Source of the DNA: Gamsiella multidivaricata
Taxonomy: Eukaryota; Mortierellomycota; Mortierellomycetes; Mortierellales; Mortierellaceae
DNA length: 64,000 nucleotides
Assembly (NCBI RefSeq): GCF_025024155.1
Contig: NW_026251739.1
Span: forward strand, 1-64,000
Direction of reading: 5' to 3'
The notes under the pieces were generated by a model. It had not been told where the DNA came from. It searched no databases and saw nothing but the letters and a program-made list of their open reading frames with translations. The position numbers were made by a program, and so were the translations under genes. Within the stretch, counting starts at the first letter, position 1, and each line of letters opens with the position of its first letter. This document shows, in pieces, positions 1 to 12,585 of the stretch.

Positions 1-3000
1 GACAAATGCAGCAATATGTTAGAGAGCAGCCGAAAAAGCACTGTTCCTCCAAGTTGCTGTGTGAATAAGCAAGCTTGCTTACCAAGGGGGCCGTCTGCCA
101 TATTCGGCGGAATGGTTTCGGGGACAAACTTTGCCTGAACGACAAAGTTACATGTCTCTCTTTGATCATCCCACCATCCTGTCAACTTTGCACCGACGAA
201 GAGGAACAAACCTTCGGTGACTCCTGGTGAGATAGTACTGGGCTCCAATCGCAGCAGAGGGATCATGTTGGCTAATGATACTGCCGTCAAAGCATTATTG
301 TCGGCCTTGAGACCATCTCCCTTGCTCGCAGGCGACAAGTAGCGGTACTGAATGCCATGCTCCTGCAACTGTGCCTTGACTTCATTAAGACAAATACGGA
401 CACGGCATAGGGCCTCCAGCTTTGACAAGACATCCTGGTCTATCGTCAACCTATATGAATGGCAAACAATAATGGACATCGGAACATGAGTATGATGTTG
501 GCATGATGGAGCAGATACCCACTTGGAAGCAAGATGCAACCGGGCAAGCTCTTACTCTTCTCTATGGGTTAATTCCTGAGAACCATCATTCTCGATATCG
601 AACTGCACCGACTTCCTTTTGATTGCTGCAGGGCTCGAAACAAAATCGTTTTCGATGCTTTCTCTCTGCCTCTTCAGTCCCTGCCAATAAACTGGCATGA
701 TCGATTTCAGTGTCAGCCAAATTCCCGCAACCTCCCGCTCTGCAGGTGCGACCTCGATCAGCCATACGCAAAACTTTTGGTCAATAACGCCGACAACGAG
801 ATAGTGCCGAGGATGCTGAGGATACTGCAGGAACAGGAGTTGCTGAATATTGGCACCAAATCGTGCTGCATCCTGCTTTCCAAGCGCCAATCGTCTATAA
901 GGCTGAAGCCCTAGAAGAATACCCAGCGACTCCAATTCCACGATTGCCATCTATACATGTGCAAGAAGCGGGCGGTTTAATTGCAGGTAGCAATGGTAAC
1001 ATAACATCGTTGTACTGCGTGAAGTGCTTTAGGAGGCCTTACCGAGAACCGTAACGAAATTAAAGCATCGACAATGTTGTTTGCATTGTCATTGAGTCGG
1101 GTCTGAAATGCAGTGATAACAGCTATCGGGGGCAACAGTGGGACGACGGCTCAGTAAGGTGTAGCAGCGAGAGTCTGCAACAAATATGAAGTATGGCTAC
1201 AAAACTTACGATCAACTCCCTCGCCAGTTTTCCCAACTTCGCGCACAACTACTCGTCCTGTTCTGACATCAATTCGTATCCTGATCCATCGATCGCCCTT
1301 CAATCTAACGAGCAGCGCCTGGGGTCCGGGTAAAGCGGATGTGCCAGCCATGCCTTGTTGCTCTCCAGAATCCAGCGTCTTCAGTCGAATGTCGTCCTTT
1401 GAAAAATGAGTACCGTCTGTTTGCTCCGCTTGCGCCTTTGTATTTTCGATATGTAACAAGAGGCGATCGTAAAACTCCTGCATGACCTGCCCAGTGTGCA
1501 TATTCACGGCTTTCAAAAGCAAACGCTCGACGTGAAGGTTTGAGGGGTCCTATTGATACGAACAGGCGGACCGACCCGTGTTAATGGCACAACTGCTTCA
1601 TACGTGTATCCTTGCGGTGTTTCCAGAAGAAAATAAACGTCCTACCAGCTCAAGGATCGAGTCCGATTCTGCTTCTGAGACGACCCCTTTGGCGACTTGA
1701 CTCCATACGATTTTGATATGTGCTCTTGGGTAGCCGAGGGACTTAAGATCTACTAGAGCACCGGCAAGATCTTCACGTATTTTGGCTGGGGGCCCTGGAC
1801 GCTCTTCTATCCTGATCTCAAGGTAGTGTTCCTGCTGAGCTGGGGAGGCAAAAGTTCCATCCTTTTGGGCTGTTATTGCCGTAGATGGTGATGCTGAGGC
1901 TCTCCTTTTAGGTGCGGGTACAGGCACTTGTGGTGCTGCTGGCTGTGGTGTAAGTCCATTGTTCCAATATACTAGTCGTACAACAGATCGAGCTTGGTTC
2001 ACCTCCACCCTGAGTCGGTTATCCGTCCATCCCGATCGAAGTAAGTGATATGCCTGCGAAGCCAGATAAGTTGGTTATTGTGAACCATGATAAATGGTTG
2101 TAACACTGGCAAGCACTCAAAAGCATCGACCTTGCTCTTTACCTGAATGTATACGAGCTCGATCAGCAGATGCAACGAAAGCATGTGCAGGTAGTCGTAT
2201 AGCCTTAGCAGGGCCTGGCTTGCCGGAGAGCTTGGATTCTCAACGACTGGGAGAATTGTGTGTTGAGAGGTATTTGCTGAGCCCGAGGAATCCATCTCTT
2301 TCTGAGCAAACATGGTGATTGCCCGCATCTGTGCATCGTTCAATGTCGTCTCAAGGCCTAGATGAAATCCCAAAGTAAGCAGAGATTGTGAGTGATTCAA
2401 GTCCTGCGATGATGGGCCTTCTTCATTTAGTATGGGTAAGCGAAAGCCAAGGCGTCGTACCTTGAAAGGATCCTCCTACAGGTTTGACCAGAATCTTAAG
2501 ACCGATAATGCGCCAAGGCACATCCATAGGTAATCCTGGTCCCGAGACAGTGAGCGTTACCTAAAAAACCAGAGCTGTAAGGTTAACGCTCGTGGTAAAA
2601 AGAAGGGAGCCATTAATGCTTCTTCTATGGAACGATGAACTAACCTCAAACTCGTTAGGAACAACAAACTTGGCTTTTCCTTTGCCGATCGTGTATTTCA
2701 TAGCAGGTGGAACTAACTCGTCGCACAGGAGCCTCATGCGAATCACGTCATCTAGTCTCTCCAATGTCGCCGCTATCTGCGTCCTGCTCGGCTTCTCTTC
2801 TTCAACGTATACTTGCTTGATCCGTGATGGTAGACGTTGATATGTTCCTGTAGTCAAGACATCAATTGCTGTGGGTATATCAAAGTTGCGGACGCTATTG
2901 TACATAGATCCAGACAACAAGTACGAGGGTTAGTCGTTAAGGCACGAAGACATTTATAAATTGCCATTGCTTCCGAACTGATGGTGCACATACCGAGCCC

Positions 3001-3607
3001 TGCCAAACAGCCTATAAGTTTCGAATAGGCCACCGACTGCACGCGTGAAGAGTTCGTTTTCATGGCGCAGAAATCCAACAATGTTCTATTGCGTCGCGGC
3101 CAAAAGGCGAAAGATGTCAGTCCTGAAATCCATACGCCTGAGTGTTTATTTAAGGCGTCCTGAAAGCTGACGAACCTGGCATTGCTGAAACTTGTTTGCA
3201 CTTTTCGCCCACTTTGTTAACACCAGCAATTTGATAAACTGTTCCCGTTTCGAGAGCGCGTATTCCAAAATATGCAGCTTTTTCCGTGCGTCGTTCATAC
3301 TCGGTAGACTGTAACGGTTCATGACATCGAGAAAAGTCGTCAGGTAATAAGGTATTGGTTAGCTAGTCTGCCTGCAAGACTTTCCACGCAAACCGGCGAT
3401 ATGTGGAAATGATCCTTACACATCTGACAGATTAGACAGATCAGCAAAGGCTTCGTTGGTCATGCGATGGATGATGGCGCTGAGCGGGACCATGCCAGCC
3501 ATATTCTGAGGGAGAGTAGGCACGACAGCAGGCATGGATGAGGATGCAGGCGCGGGGACGGGTAAGGGCGGCGATGTGCCCTTGGCGGTGCCGTTGGGTT
3601 CCATCAT
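1..3607 (-). CDS. MED14: Mediator subunit 14 (Rgr1-like), 3' end outside window
   Basis: Backbone subunit of the Mediator complex, linking its head, middle and tail modules for RNA polymerase II transcription in the nucleus. Eleven exons can be chained in frame: 3607-3420, 3308-3176, 3085-2994, 2894-2645, 2560-2461, 2420-2143, 2053-1646, 1549-1210, 1122-1043, 950-556 and 450 to the window edge, giving about 905 residues with no stop. Family hallmarks are an N-terminal stretch ending NEAFADLSNL and the conserved DIPTAIDVLTTGTY block, followed by a long helical repeat region. A Pro/Ala-rich leader precedes the conserved part. Two adjacent ATGs (3607 and 3604) could start it. The exon 6 acceptor is ambiguous by 3 nt (2420 or 2417). 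The remaining C-terminus lies beyond base 1. It diverges from the CK2 gene across a CT-rich spacer. Family assignment is confident; the splice sites are inferred. Confidence 0.88.
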
Positions 3608-4355
3608 CGCTCCCCTCCTTTTCACTCTTTTTCTTTTCGATGAGACGGCAGCCTGTATGCGGATCAAGAACAACAAAGGGCGTGCTGGAACGGATTGGAA
3701 AAAAAAAGTCGTAAAGAGAGCGAGGGGCGAAAGGAGAGTGACGAAGATGGTGATTGGGACTGGAAGGGGGTCACTCTTTCGTCCAAGAAGCGAATTTGAC
3801 AAAGAGAAGGAGCCAAACAATCGCGATCAGCTTGAAAGCCGAGCGAGTGACGTCGACACTTTGGACTTTTCCTTCCTTTCAGAGCTGTAATCCAGGCACA
3901 CACCACACACACTCATTTGCCCACAGGGAAAAAAAGAAAAACAACAGCAAAAAAAATATATTTTACTATCGCAATTCTCCTCCTCTTTCTCCTCTCCTCT
4001 CCCTCTTTCTCCTCTCCTCTCCCTCTCCCTCTCCCTCTCCTCCTCCTCTCCTCTCAATCACTTCCTCCCTCTTTTTTTTTTGGCCATCACCTCGACAAAT
4101 CCACCTGGACTCGGTCCTCTTTCTTCTAGCAAGCTCATCGCTCCCTCTTTTTGTGCCTGGCTACAAGGACACTAGACACCTCTCGCAACATATACGGTCG
4201 TCATCGGGCATTATATCACTTTGCAGCCTTTTCAGCTTCACCAGCACCATCAACGTCAAGGAACAGTTGACAGACAACAGCATCAACAGTGACAACTAGG
4301 ATCTCTTGATCAAAAAAGAAAAAAAAACCAGGTCGGTAATTGCCTTGCAACCAGC
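3608..4355. promoter_or_regulatory. Divergent MED14/CK2 intergenic region with CT tract
   Basis: A 748-nt spacer between two divergent start codons. On the plus strand, about 3976-4060 is almost pure pyrimidine, with repeated CTCTCC and CTCCTCC units, ending in a T run near 4072-4081. Such tracts are common in fungal promoters and 5' leaders of housekeeping genes. No clear TATA box was seen. ORFs read through this tract are low-complexity artefacts. Confidence 0.5.
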
Positions 4356-6145
4356 ATGAATAAGGTTAAATTGCCCAACAGCGTGGCCCGCGTCTACGCC
4401 GATGCCAACGAGAAGCTGGGTCGGGATTACTGGGACTACGAGGGCTTTTCGCTGCAGTGGGGGTAAGTCCAAAGTATAAGGCTGCTTCAATTTCAACACG
4501 AAGGCGTTTTTTCGATGCAGAATGATGTTTTGTTGTTCTCCCTCGGCTGAATACCTGCAAATGCAAATCAAAAAGTATACAGGCCAAATGAACAGGGAAC
4601 AATACTGATGGCTAATCCTGTCATGTGCTCCTCTTTGTCACAATGTAGAGTTCAGGACAATTATGAGATCATTCGCAAGGTTGGACGAGGGAAATACTCT
4701 GAAGTCTTTGAGGCGGTCAACATCACGAACTACGAGAAATGCTGTATCAAGGTCCTGAAACCCATCAAGAAGAAGAAGATCAAGCGCGAGATCAAGATTC
4801 TGCAGAATCTGGCTGGCGGACCAAATGTCATTCGCCTCCTCGATGTCGTTCGTGACCCTCAGGTAAGAAGATGGTAGTGTTCTTGCTCCAACTGCACCGC
4901 TGAGTCATCAACGTCTGCTAACCCTGTGGTAATTTGCGCCCACTTTGATACAGTCCAAAACGCCTGCGTTGATTTTTGAGTGCATTGACAACGATGATTT
5001 CAGGACGCTTTACCCCAAATTTCGCGATTTTGATGTTCGATACTACATGTATGAGCTTTTGAAGGTGCGTTGGAACTCTAGGAGACTTACAGGAATCGAC
5101 AGGAGGATCGATTGTTGGATTCATTTCCATACAGCACGGCCAGCAAGTTAACGTATCTGTTTTCATTTGATCCGCCCTTCTCTTTATACATGTAGGCGTT
5201 GAATTTCTGTCATTCTATGGGCATCATGCACCGAGACCTCAAGCCGCACAATGTCATGATTGATCACAGGAAGCGAAAGGTGAGCGAGTTTTTTGTTTTC
5301 AGCAGGAAGGATCGCGGCATGCCTTTGAAGATCTGGTACCAGGGACTAATAATGGCTAAACATCGATCTACGTTTGACGAAACATAGTTACGATTGATCG
5401 ACTGGGGCCTTGCAGAGTTTTATCATCCAGGTATGATGTACAATGTTCGAGTCGCATCCCGCTACTGGAAAGGACCAGAGTTACTGGTGGACCTGCAGGA
5501 TTATGATTATTCCTTGGATATCTGGAGCCTTGGCGCCATGTTTGCTGGCTTGGTAAGACGAGAGCAAAAAGTTGTTCGAGGAGCCCCAGATATTAGTGGC
5601 GTGCAGGCACGAACTAGAGCGATTAATGTCTAACATTTTCCTTTACTTTCTTTAATAGATCTTTCAAAAGGAAACCTTCTTCCGAGGTGCAGACAATAAT
5701 GATCAGCTTGTCAAGATCGCAAATGTGCTCGGAACAGATGAACTGTTCAAGTATCTCAACAAATATGCACTAGAGCTGGAGGAGCACCACGCGGCCCTGA
5801 ACGATTATATCCCTCGGACGCCATGGCAAAAGTTTGTCAGCGCAGACAACCAGCATCTGGTCTCAAACGGAGCGCTTGACCTTCTTGGAAAGTTTCTTCG
5901 ATACGACCATCAGGTACGCAAACAATGGTTATGGTGCAGCTCTAGATCTCCAGCGGGACGTCATCTCAGATCATAACTGACAGTCGCTGCGGACGAAATT
6001 ATTTCCTGGGTTTTAGGAGCGGTTGACGGCTGCAGAGGCAATGAAGCACCCATACTTCGATCCTGTCAAGACAAGAGCGGCGGATGGGGTTTTGACGACG
6101 ACGGACTCGTCCGACGCGGAAGACTGGAGCGAGATGCTCAACTGA
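4356..6145 (+). CDS. CKA1: Casein kinase II catalytic subunit alpha
   Basis: Constitutive Ser/Thr kinase that phosphorylates acidic sites in nucleus and cytoplasm. Seven exons (4356-4462, 4649-4862, 4954-5064, 5196-5279, 5388-5552, 5659-5913, 6017-6145) give 354 residues, slightly shorter than animal CK2 alpha, which has a longer tail. Visible motifs: glycine loop GRGKYSEVF near residue 48, catalytic Lys70 in CIKVLKP, the CK2-specific basic cluster [11 protein letters not shown] (73-83), HRDLKPHN with Asp158, and DWG at 177-179, which replaces the usual DFG and is a CK2 signature. The unphosphorylated activation segment begins AEFYHPG, as expected for a kinase that needs no activation. All introns are GT-AG and the phases agree. 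The start ATG lies in the N-terminal segment that packs on the kinase domain. Assignment is very secure. Confidence 0.96.
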
Positions 6146-6873
6146 GCGTGTAATACCACAAAGGAAATAGTTACTCATGCCTTCCTGGTCGTTTTTGAGT
6201 CGCTCGTTTGCGCATGCTGTGCATAGATCTGAATGTTTAAAAAGCATTGGCAGGCAAATGTTTGTGGGCACTATTCAATTAGCCCTATTGATGGAGCAAA
6301 CGTCTATGCCCACGAAAGTTTCCAATAACTTGTAGATATATAGTGCCATCCCTTTTTTCTCTTTCTTGCATGTAAAACTATCGACTGTAGCTGTTAAAGG
6401 ACTTCATGAAAGCAAGCGGGCTGATACCCGCGCAAAAGGAGCATTGGAAAGTCTATGATGTGCGTTGGGATACCGTGCCCGATGGTGCATAGAAGTACTG
6501 CGTATCTGTTCTTGCCCATGTTCCTGCTTTTTTTTTTTACGTCTTGACACTCGCGCGCTTCCATCTGAAGAAAACTCCCTCTTCCAATGTCATTGGCATG
6601 ATTCAGATCGCTTGTCTGCTCTCTCTCTCTTTCTTCTTCCATCAATCAACCATTTACCAAACAGACCCTAAAAACGATCGATCTATATATACTACACTTT
6701 TATCGCTTCAGTATTTTATTTCATTTTGCTTCCAGACGATCTGCCTACTACTCTCACTACCACTAGCTCACTCATTCTTTTCTCGACGCGGGGAGGTTGT
6801 GTTCTACACCGTCATTCATTTCATCCCTTTCCAGCATCACTTGTTCTCATTACTCTTTTTCTTTCTTTCCTCC

Positions 6874-6912
<39 letters not shown>

Positions 6913-7053
6913 CGAATTAACATTTCTGTCCTTATTCGTGCCGAGAACTCATCCGAACAAACCGATCGCACAACGTCAGGATACACAGAACACCTCTCGC
7001 TTTTAGCAGACAGCGTGAGCCAGGGCCAGTAGAGCAGCTGGACGCACGCTACC
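6146..7053. other. CK2-ELL intergenic region with long poly(T)
   Basis: Contains the 3' flank of CK2 and the ELL promoter and leader. A run of 38 T occupies 6875-6912, about 140 nt before the ELL ATG, and a TATATATA-like stretch lies near 6684-6692. T-rich translations here are low-complexity and not genes. Confidence 0.6.
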
Positions 7054-9803
7054 ATGCCTCTCAACCATAATGATCCCTTCGTGGTGAATGCCGCACAGCC
7101 GTCTCGGCGGCAGATCATCGAGTTCAAACTGTCAGAGGAGGTTTTGGAGGAGATCATGAACGGCAATGAATCGATTCAACTGGACATGAATCAAGCTGTA
7201 AGTTCTTGCTGAATAACCCCCCTGTTGATTCTCTTGGTTCATTTATTTTTTTATGTGGAGGATCGATTGCACAGGATGTGTGTGCTTTTTTGGGCCCCAA
7301 ATAATTTGGGGGCGCCGTTGGTTGTGGATATGGTGCTCTGCTCCAGGGCACACGCAGACACCAAGGTGGCTAGCTGAAACGAGGGGGAAGGGTGCTCCTC
7401 TTTTTCATAAGGCGCTAGCCCTGATTTGTCTTTTGATAATCAATCATCCTGACTTTGAGCGCCAACCATGGCGCCACACGCCGACCCACCCTCATCTCCG
7501 GTTCCCGCTGGCCTGTAGCGCTACTTGCGCTTGGGATGCAGAACACATACGATCTCTGTTCTAACGAAACGCGTAATATTGTTGTATGATGTTCTCCTAC
7601 TATAGAAATTATTGATTGGCGAGAGCTCTTATGACTTTACACACATGCCAGGAATCAGCAATATCGAGGTCTACAAACTGCCATCAGGAACGAAACAACT
7701 GGATTTGGTCGGCAATATAACCGCAAAATGCACAATCCAGAGGACACACGCAAAGAAGGGACAGAAGAAGGCAACAAAGCACGAGCCCGTGAGAACGTAC
7801 GTTCGCGTGTTTTTGTTGTGGTCGTTTGTTCACAATTCCACATTTCCACATTTCCACAAGAGGTCACGTCTGATCTTGTCCTCTTTCTCCCTGATTTTAT
7901 GCCCGGGCTGTCAACAACAAATCGATCGCGTCTCTCGTGTTCTTACCCCGCACTGGATGGCTATGCAACAGGACCCAAATAATCGACGCGAATGACTGTA
8001 AGTGGACATGTTCATAATAAGAGACGCCAACGATGAAAGATATGGACCTCACGACTTACAGTTGCTGTACATATAATCGGCTTTTCTTTTTATGTGGTTA
8101 TAGTGAGGAAAGGAACAAAATCAACAGCATCAATTCCAGTACGGCGACCGCAATCGCCTTCGCCTTCAGCAACAACGGCAACAGCAACGGCAGCTGCAAC
8201 TGCTGCAGCGGCAGGCACCGTCGTGCCACTCAAGACTCGCGTTGTACAACTGCTGGCGCAGCATCCACACGGCACAGAGGAAAAGGAGCTGATGAAATTG
8301 CTGAGAGTTTCGCTAGAGGATCTACAGTCTATCTTGCCTATTGTGAGTGCTTCGGCTGTTAAAGGATTTAAACCGGCATTTGCAGGACCTAAGGGATGGA
8401 ATTTTACGAAAATGAATGTTGCAAGATTCACCATCAACGCATTCAATTGTACACTTCATTCTCATCTAGGTGGCCAATTTCTCTGGCGGCCGGTATGTTT
8501 TGAAGCCGGAAACGTACAAGGAGGTCAAAATCTACGACTGGAAAAATTACTCAGCCAAGCAGAGAGAGATTGTGGTCAAGAATGCAAGTGCTGCATTCGA
8601 CAGACTGGGGCTGGCACATGATGCGCCGGAAAGGGACATTCTTTTGCCCGAGAAAGCAAAGCGCGCCAGTCCACCGCTGGTAGCGGAGGGATACCACGTC
8701 GTTGGAAATATGGATACTACCAACTCGAAATGGCGGTCAGGAGGCGCTGGATCCGAGTCCGAGGGACTTGATAACGGGAGGATGAGCAGCAGCAACAGCT
8801 CATTATTGAAGCCACCGAGCGCTCAAAAGAAGACGTCGGCGAAAAAATCACCGGCGTTATCGTCATTGACGGGCAAGAAAAGGGCATCATCCACCAAGAG
8901 CTCAAGCGGGAACAAAGGAAGTCGGCAGTCAGCAGAAAAAGTGGCAGCCGCGATTTTGGAGAATGCACAGAACCACAACGCAAGAGGAGCAACAACACCG
9001 TCCAGTACAGTGAAGTCCACACTGGGAGGAACACCAGGTATCGGCGTTGGATCCCCGACAATTACTGGGAGAAGGCCCTCGATCAACGGCAATGGCAACG
9101 GTAACGGTAACGGCGTACCGGCTGTAAAACGAGGATCAGAAACGAAAAAGGCAGGATCTGGCACCAAGGAGACAGGAGGCGTGGGCAACGGATACAAGAT
9201 TCCCAAAGTCGGCTCCGGAGTCACAGTACCAAGGAAAGCACAAAGTCCAAGTAAGTAGCCTTTTGGATATTATATTTTCGATTCTTTCAACAAGCGGATA
9301 CAAACCTGACGTTTTTCGTACGTATTTTACTGACATGAACTGCTTTAGCGTTCACGGTTCCGCCGATTACGTCGCAGGCAGAGTACGAGGAAGTGTCGCA
9401 GCAGTTCATGGCAAAGTACAAGGAAATGAAGGTGCTTAAGGCACAGATCGACAAGAAGAAGGAACTCTTTGATCAGCTTAGCGCGGAACTGGAACTGGCG
9501 GTTGGCACAGAGCGTGAGGCAGAGTTGAAGCGCAAGGTCCAGGACGCGTTTGGCGAAGATGTGGTCGACCGCAAAGTACTCCGCAGGACAGGTGAGCCCA
9601 GGCAGGGCGTGAGCGTGGAGAGGGCTAAGGCAGCGATGGCAGAGCAGAGTAATCATCTGAGTGTCCGGTCGATGGCAGAGCGGTATAAGACCTTGCACCA
9701 TGAAGTTGACACGATGAAGCGGGCGCTATGTGAGGCAGGCACTGCCCAGGCTGGAAGGGCTGGCCAGAGCGGACCTGCCTCGGTAAGCGGAGGAAACGGC
9801 TAA
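7054..9803 (+). CDS. ELL: RNA polymerase II elongation factor ELL
   Basis: ELL suppresses transient pausing of RNA polymerase II, usually with an EAF partner. Six exons (7054-7197, 7606-7796, 7972-7997, 8104-8342, 8470-9250, 9349-9803) give 611 residues. The N-terminal ELL domain spans roughly residues 1-220 and includes a winged-helix-like stretch (TRVVQLLAQHPHGTEEKELM) and the YDWKNYS segment. A Ser/Lys/Gly-rich linker follows. The C-terminal 120 or so residues form the occludin/ELL homology domain, beginning at VPPITSQAEYEE and strongly helical. The third exon is only 26 nt; it restores frame between good GTACGT and GTAAGT donors. The acceptor of exon 5 opens with GTG, so that codon is internal, not a start. 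Domain order matches animal and fission yeast ELL. Confidence 0.85.
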
Positions 9804-9827
9804 GTGAGACGAAGCATGGCCATCAAA

Positions 9828-9833
9828 AATAAA
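9828..9833 (+). terminator. Poly(A) signal AATAAA after ELL
   Basis: Canonical hexamer 25 nt after the ELL stop codon and about 200 nt before the next gene's ATG. Cleavage site not determinable from sequence alone. Confidence 0.5.
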
Positions 9834-10033
9834 AGGTCCTTTTAGCATCATGTCTTTGTCTTTTATGACCATCAAAGATATTGCACATGAAATGGCGAGG
9901 GGGAAGGTGATCTGTGGCTTGGACCAGGCCCCTTATTTGGTTTCCCTTTCTCTGATCGTTGGCTCGTTGAACGACTCACGCGCTTCAGTGATCTTGTCCC
10001 TGTTTCTCTGTTCATCGGATTCTTTACTTCGTC

Positions 10034-10917
10034 ATGGCCTCAACTTCATCTTCCTCAGCGCAATCCAACCCACAGGTGCCTCCATACCCTTCTCCTTCTC
10101 ACTCCTCGTCATCACAATCCCCAGTGTCTTCACAGCCGTCGAATGTCGCCTCTCCCTCCTCGCTGTGGCCACTAAGCCCACACTACTATTACAATGCCAC
10201 GGTGGTCCACCCGGATCTATCGTCTGCGCTCTCAAAGAACCCACTCCTGAACCGGATAGGTCTTGAGCCTCTGAAGCGGATTGGACTGATCACAGCATCG
10301 GCCTCGTTCTGGGGCTTTATCCTTGGAGGCGTGATCGGATCCCGTCAATCGGGGATGCAGTATCTGGCGGAGAATGCGCATCGGCTACCGAAGAACATGG
10401 AGGGCTGGTACTTTTATCACAAGCGCAAGAATTACAGGATGATGTGGGGTGCTCTCCGGAAGGGCGTTGTTTACTCTACAAAGACGGGCGCATTGGTCGG
10501 GTTGTTTGAGGTCTTGGAGGCCAGCGCGGATTTCTATCGGGGGGGAGCAGATATGTTCAATTCCATGGCCGCAGGTGTTGCCTCGGGGGCTATTTTTTCG
10601 ATCACAAGTAAGGGGATGGATTGTCATCGGAGGTTTTTTGTTGCTTTTCAAGTACGAGAGATATATGTAGAAGGCGATTGCTTAATTGGATCCTAACCAA
10701 AAGCTTCAATGTTTCTCTTCTTTATTTCAAAGATAAACTGCCTAGGCAGAGCGCAAAGCATACGTTGATGCTCGGTGCGGGGTATGGATTGGTTAGCGGC
10801 GCGCTGCAGGATCTGTCATCGTTCTTGAAGGGGACGCCTGTGTGGTACCTACCTCGATCGTTGAAGGAACGGTCTTTGACACTCAAGATGCCCATTGTCG
10901 AGGATGAGGAGGATTAG
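10034..10917 (+). CDS. Tim17/22/23-family membrane protein, TIMMDC1-like
   Basis: Two exons (10034-10607, 10733-10917) give 252 residues. The first 55 residues are Ser/Pro-rich and low-complexity. Then come several glycine-punctuated hydrophobic helices typical of the Tim17/22/23/Pmp24 superfamily: ITASASFWGFILGGVIGS, TGALVGLFEVLE, MAAGVASGAIFSI and MLGAGYGLVSGALQ. A charged loop with WYFYHKRKNY sits between the first two. This arrangement resembles TIMMDC1, a mitochondrial inner-membrane factor for complex I assembly, more than the import channel subunits, but the similarity is from memory and weak. No clear cleavable presequence is visible. The tail ends in acidic residues (EDEED). Family level is fairly secure; the exact role is inference. 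Confidence 0.6.
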
Positions 10918-10957
10918 AATATGCCTGTGTAGGCAGGCATCTCCCACGCACATTGGA

Positions 10958-10963
10958 AATAAA
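10958..10963 (+). terminator. Poly(A) signal AATAAA
   Basis: Hexamer 41 nt past the stop of the Tim17-family gene. Confidence 0.5.
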
Positions 10964-11267
10964 CTCGTTCAAAAACAAACCGAAATAAGGGGGAATATAA
11001 ACGCGTGCCTGATCGCACAGACAGTGGTTCCACTTTTAGATGCGCTCGTGGATGTGGTCCGTGCACATGCATATTCAACATCCCAATCATCAGGTTCCAT
11101 CCATCCTTCAATTGAGTAATGAACACGCGTATTTTTGGAGGATAAAGAATTGCTATGCTGAGCATGTCATGTCTTACAGTCCTACGACCCATAGTTGAAC
11201 TGTTTGTAATATGTAATACGAGAGCACTGAAACAGCATATTTCTTTCATCTTACCATAATCCCCTCT

Positions 11268-12100
11268 TCACTTTACTTTGGGGGTCCCCCACGGCATCAT
11301 TCTAACCCGTGGCTCCCAATCCAGTACCGCTTGTCCTTTGTTCGCACGGCGTACCATCATCCCATTAGTGAACCAGGACTGTTAAGAACAAAAATGAAAG
11401 CAGAACATGAGTTCTTCTCTCTGAGATGAAGTAATAGACGCATTTTAAACAAATATAACTGGTGTACAGTAGGATTCGTCCAAATACACAAACACGGCAT
11501 CCTTATACTTGCCGGACCGTCGCTCTTGAAGGTAGTGCCGCCTCTTAGCCTTGATATCCTCGGTCTCGACAAAATTCTTAGTGTTCCCCGACATCCTGAT
11601 AACGGGAAACCCATTTTTTTCATCAACAAGCGAATCGCTTCCTTGGTTGGAATCCTGGATTGATCCGCGAATAGCTCCTTGATACGGTTAAAAGGAACTC
11701 TAAGGTTAACAGCTTGTCCTTTAGTGTCCATTACCGTTTCAAAGGCCTGAAGCAAACGATAGAATGTGATTGTAGCGTGGATGCTTGTCTCGAGCGTCTC
11801 CGCTATCTTTTCTCAACACGATATCCTTGACGGTATTGAGTGAGAATCCCATGGAAGAGGCCGTTCGTAGAAAAAGGATCCGATGTCGTAACCAGTTTCG
11901 CGTTCTCTTTTTCTCCCTTGCAAAAACTCGTAGCAATGAAGTTACTGCTCTACGCTCCTTTATAGACACCCATTTTCCCTGAAGGCCGGTTATATATGCT
12001 GTTTGACTGAATCGAATATATTGCTGTGGGAGGCGCGACCTTTCACAGTTCTCTGATCTGGCTTTACAATAGCTCGACCTACCTCTGTCGCTTCTCAATC
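11268..12100 (-). pseudogene. Decayed Tc1/mariner-type (DDE) transposase
   Basis: Read on the minus strand, pieces of one transposase appear in order but in different frames. A helix-turn-helix-like piece (MGFSLNTVKDIVL, near 11860-11820) comes first. Then follows a block reading DEKNGFPVIRM, then KAKRRHYLQERRSGKYKDAV and VYLDESYC (about 11620-11465), where the Asp of VYLDESY fits the first catalytic aspartate of Tc1/mariner/IS630 enzymes. Finally WFTNGMMVRRANKGQ (about 11376-11330) fits the region just after it. Stops and frameshifts separate the pieces, including one at a run of A (T on plus) near 11615. The second and third catalytic acids are not present. No terminal inverted repeats or TA duplications were identified by eye. 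Confidence 0.6.
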
Positions 12101-12585
12101 ACCTTCAAGGTCTCCGAGGCTATTGGCTCTTTTTTTTCTAGGTCGTTGGACAGAGTTTCGGAAAGAGGAACCAAGACAAGGGCGTTTTCTTAAAGTCCTC
12201 GTGGATGACTTGTCCGGCAAAGTAGCATAGGCTTTGGCAATTTGTATATCTTAGTCGTCGAAGGCATCTTCCTACAGCATCCAAGGCTTCGATGAGGAAA
12301 TGGTCTTTGAGAAAAACGCTCGCGGCTAGTGTAAGCAAGCTGATGCTTGAGAAGACAACGGTGTGCTCCAATATGCAGAAAGTTGATTGCAGCAGCGAGA
12401 TCCAGGGGGTGAAGAAATTTTGTAGCGAGGTAGAACCTTCAAAACAAATGATGGAAACGCGCTGTAAAGCCCTGCCATCTGAACTCAGGAGTCCTCAGTG
12501 AACGTTATAGAGTCGGGGAAGGATAGCATTTGTATTGGGAGAGCGTTTTTTTATCACGTACAATCTAACTATCGTTAGTGGGTCT
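12101..12585. other. Intergenic, no gene seen
   Basis: Short ORFs on both strands overlap each other without recognisable motifs. The segment may hold further remnants of the neighbouring transposase, but I cannot align any part of it. Confidence 0.4.

Noticed and set aside
57..81. 25-nt GT...AG segment in the last visible MED14 exon
   Set aside because: Too short for an intron, and the frame is open through it.
3754..4299. ORFs in the CT tract before CK2
   Set aside because: Ser/Leu/Pro translations of pyrimidine repeats.
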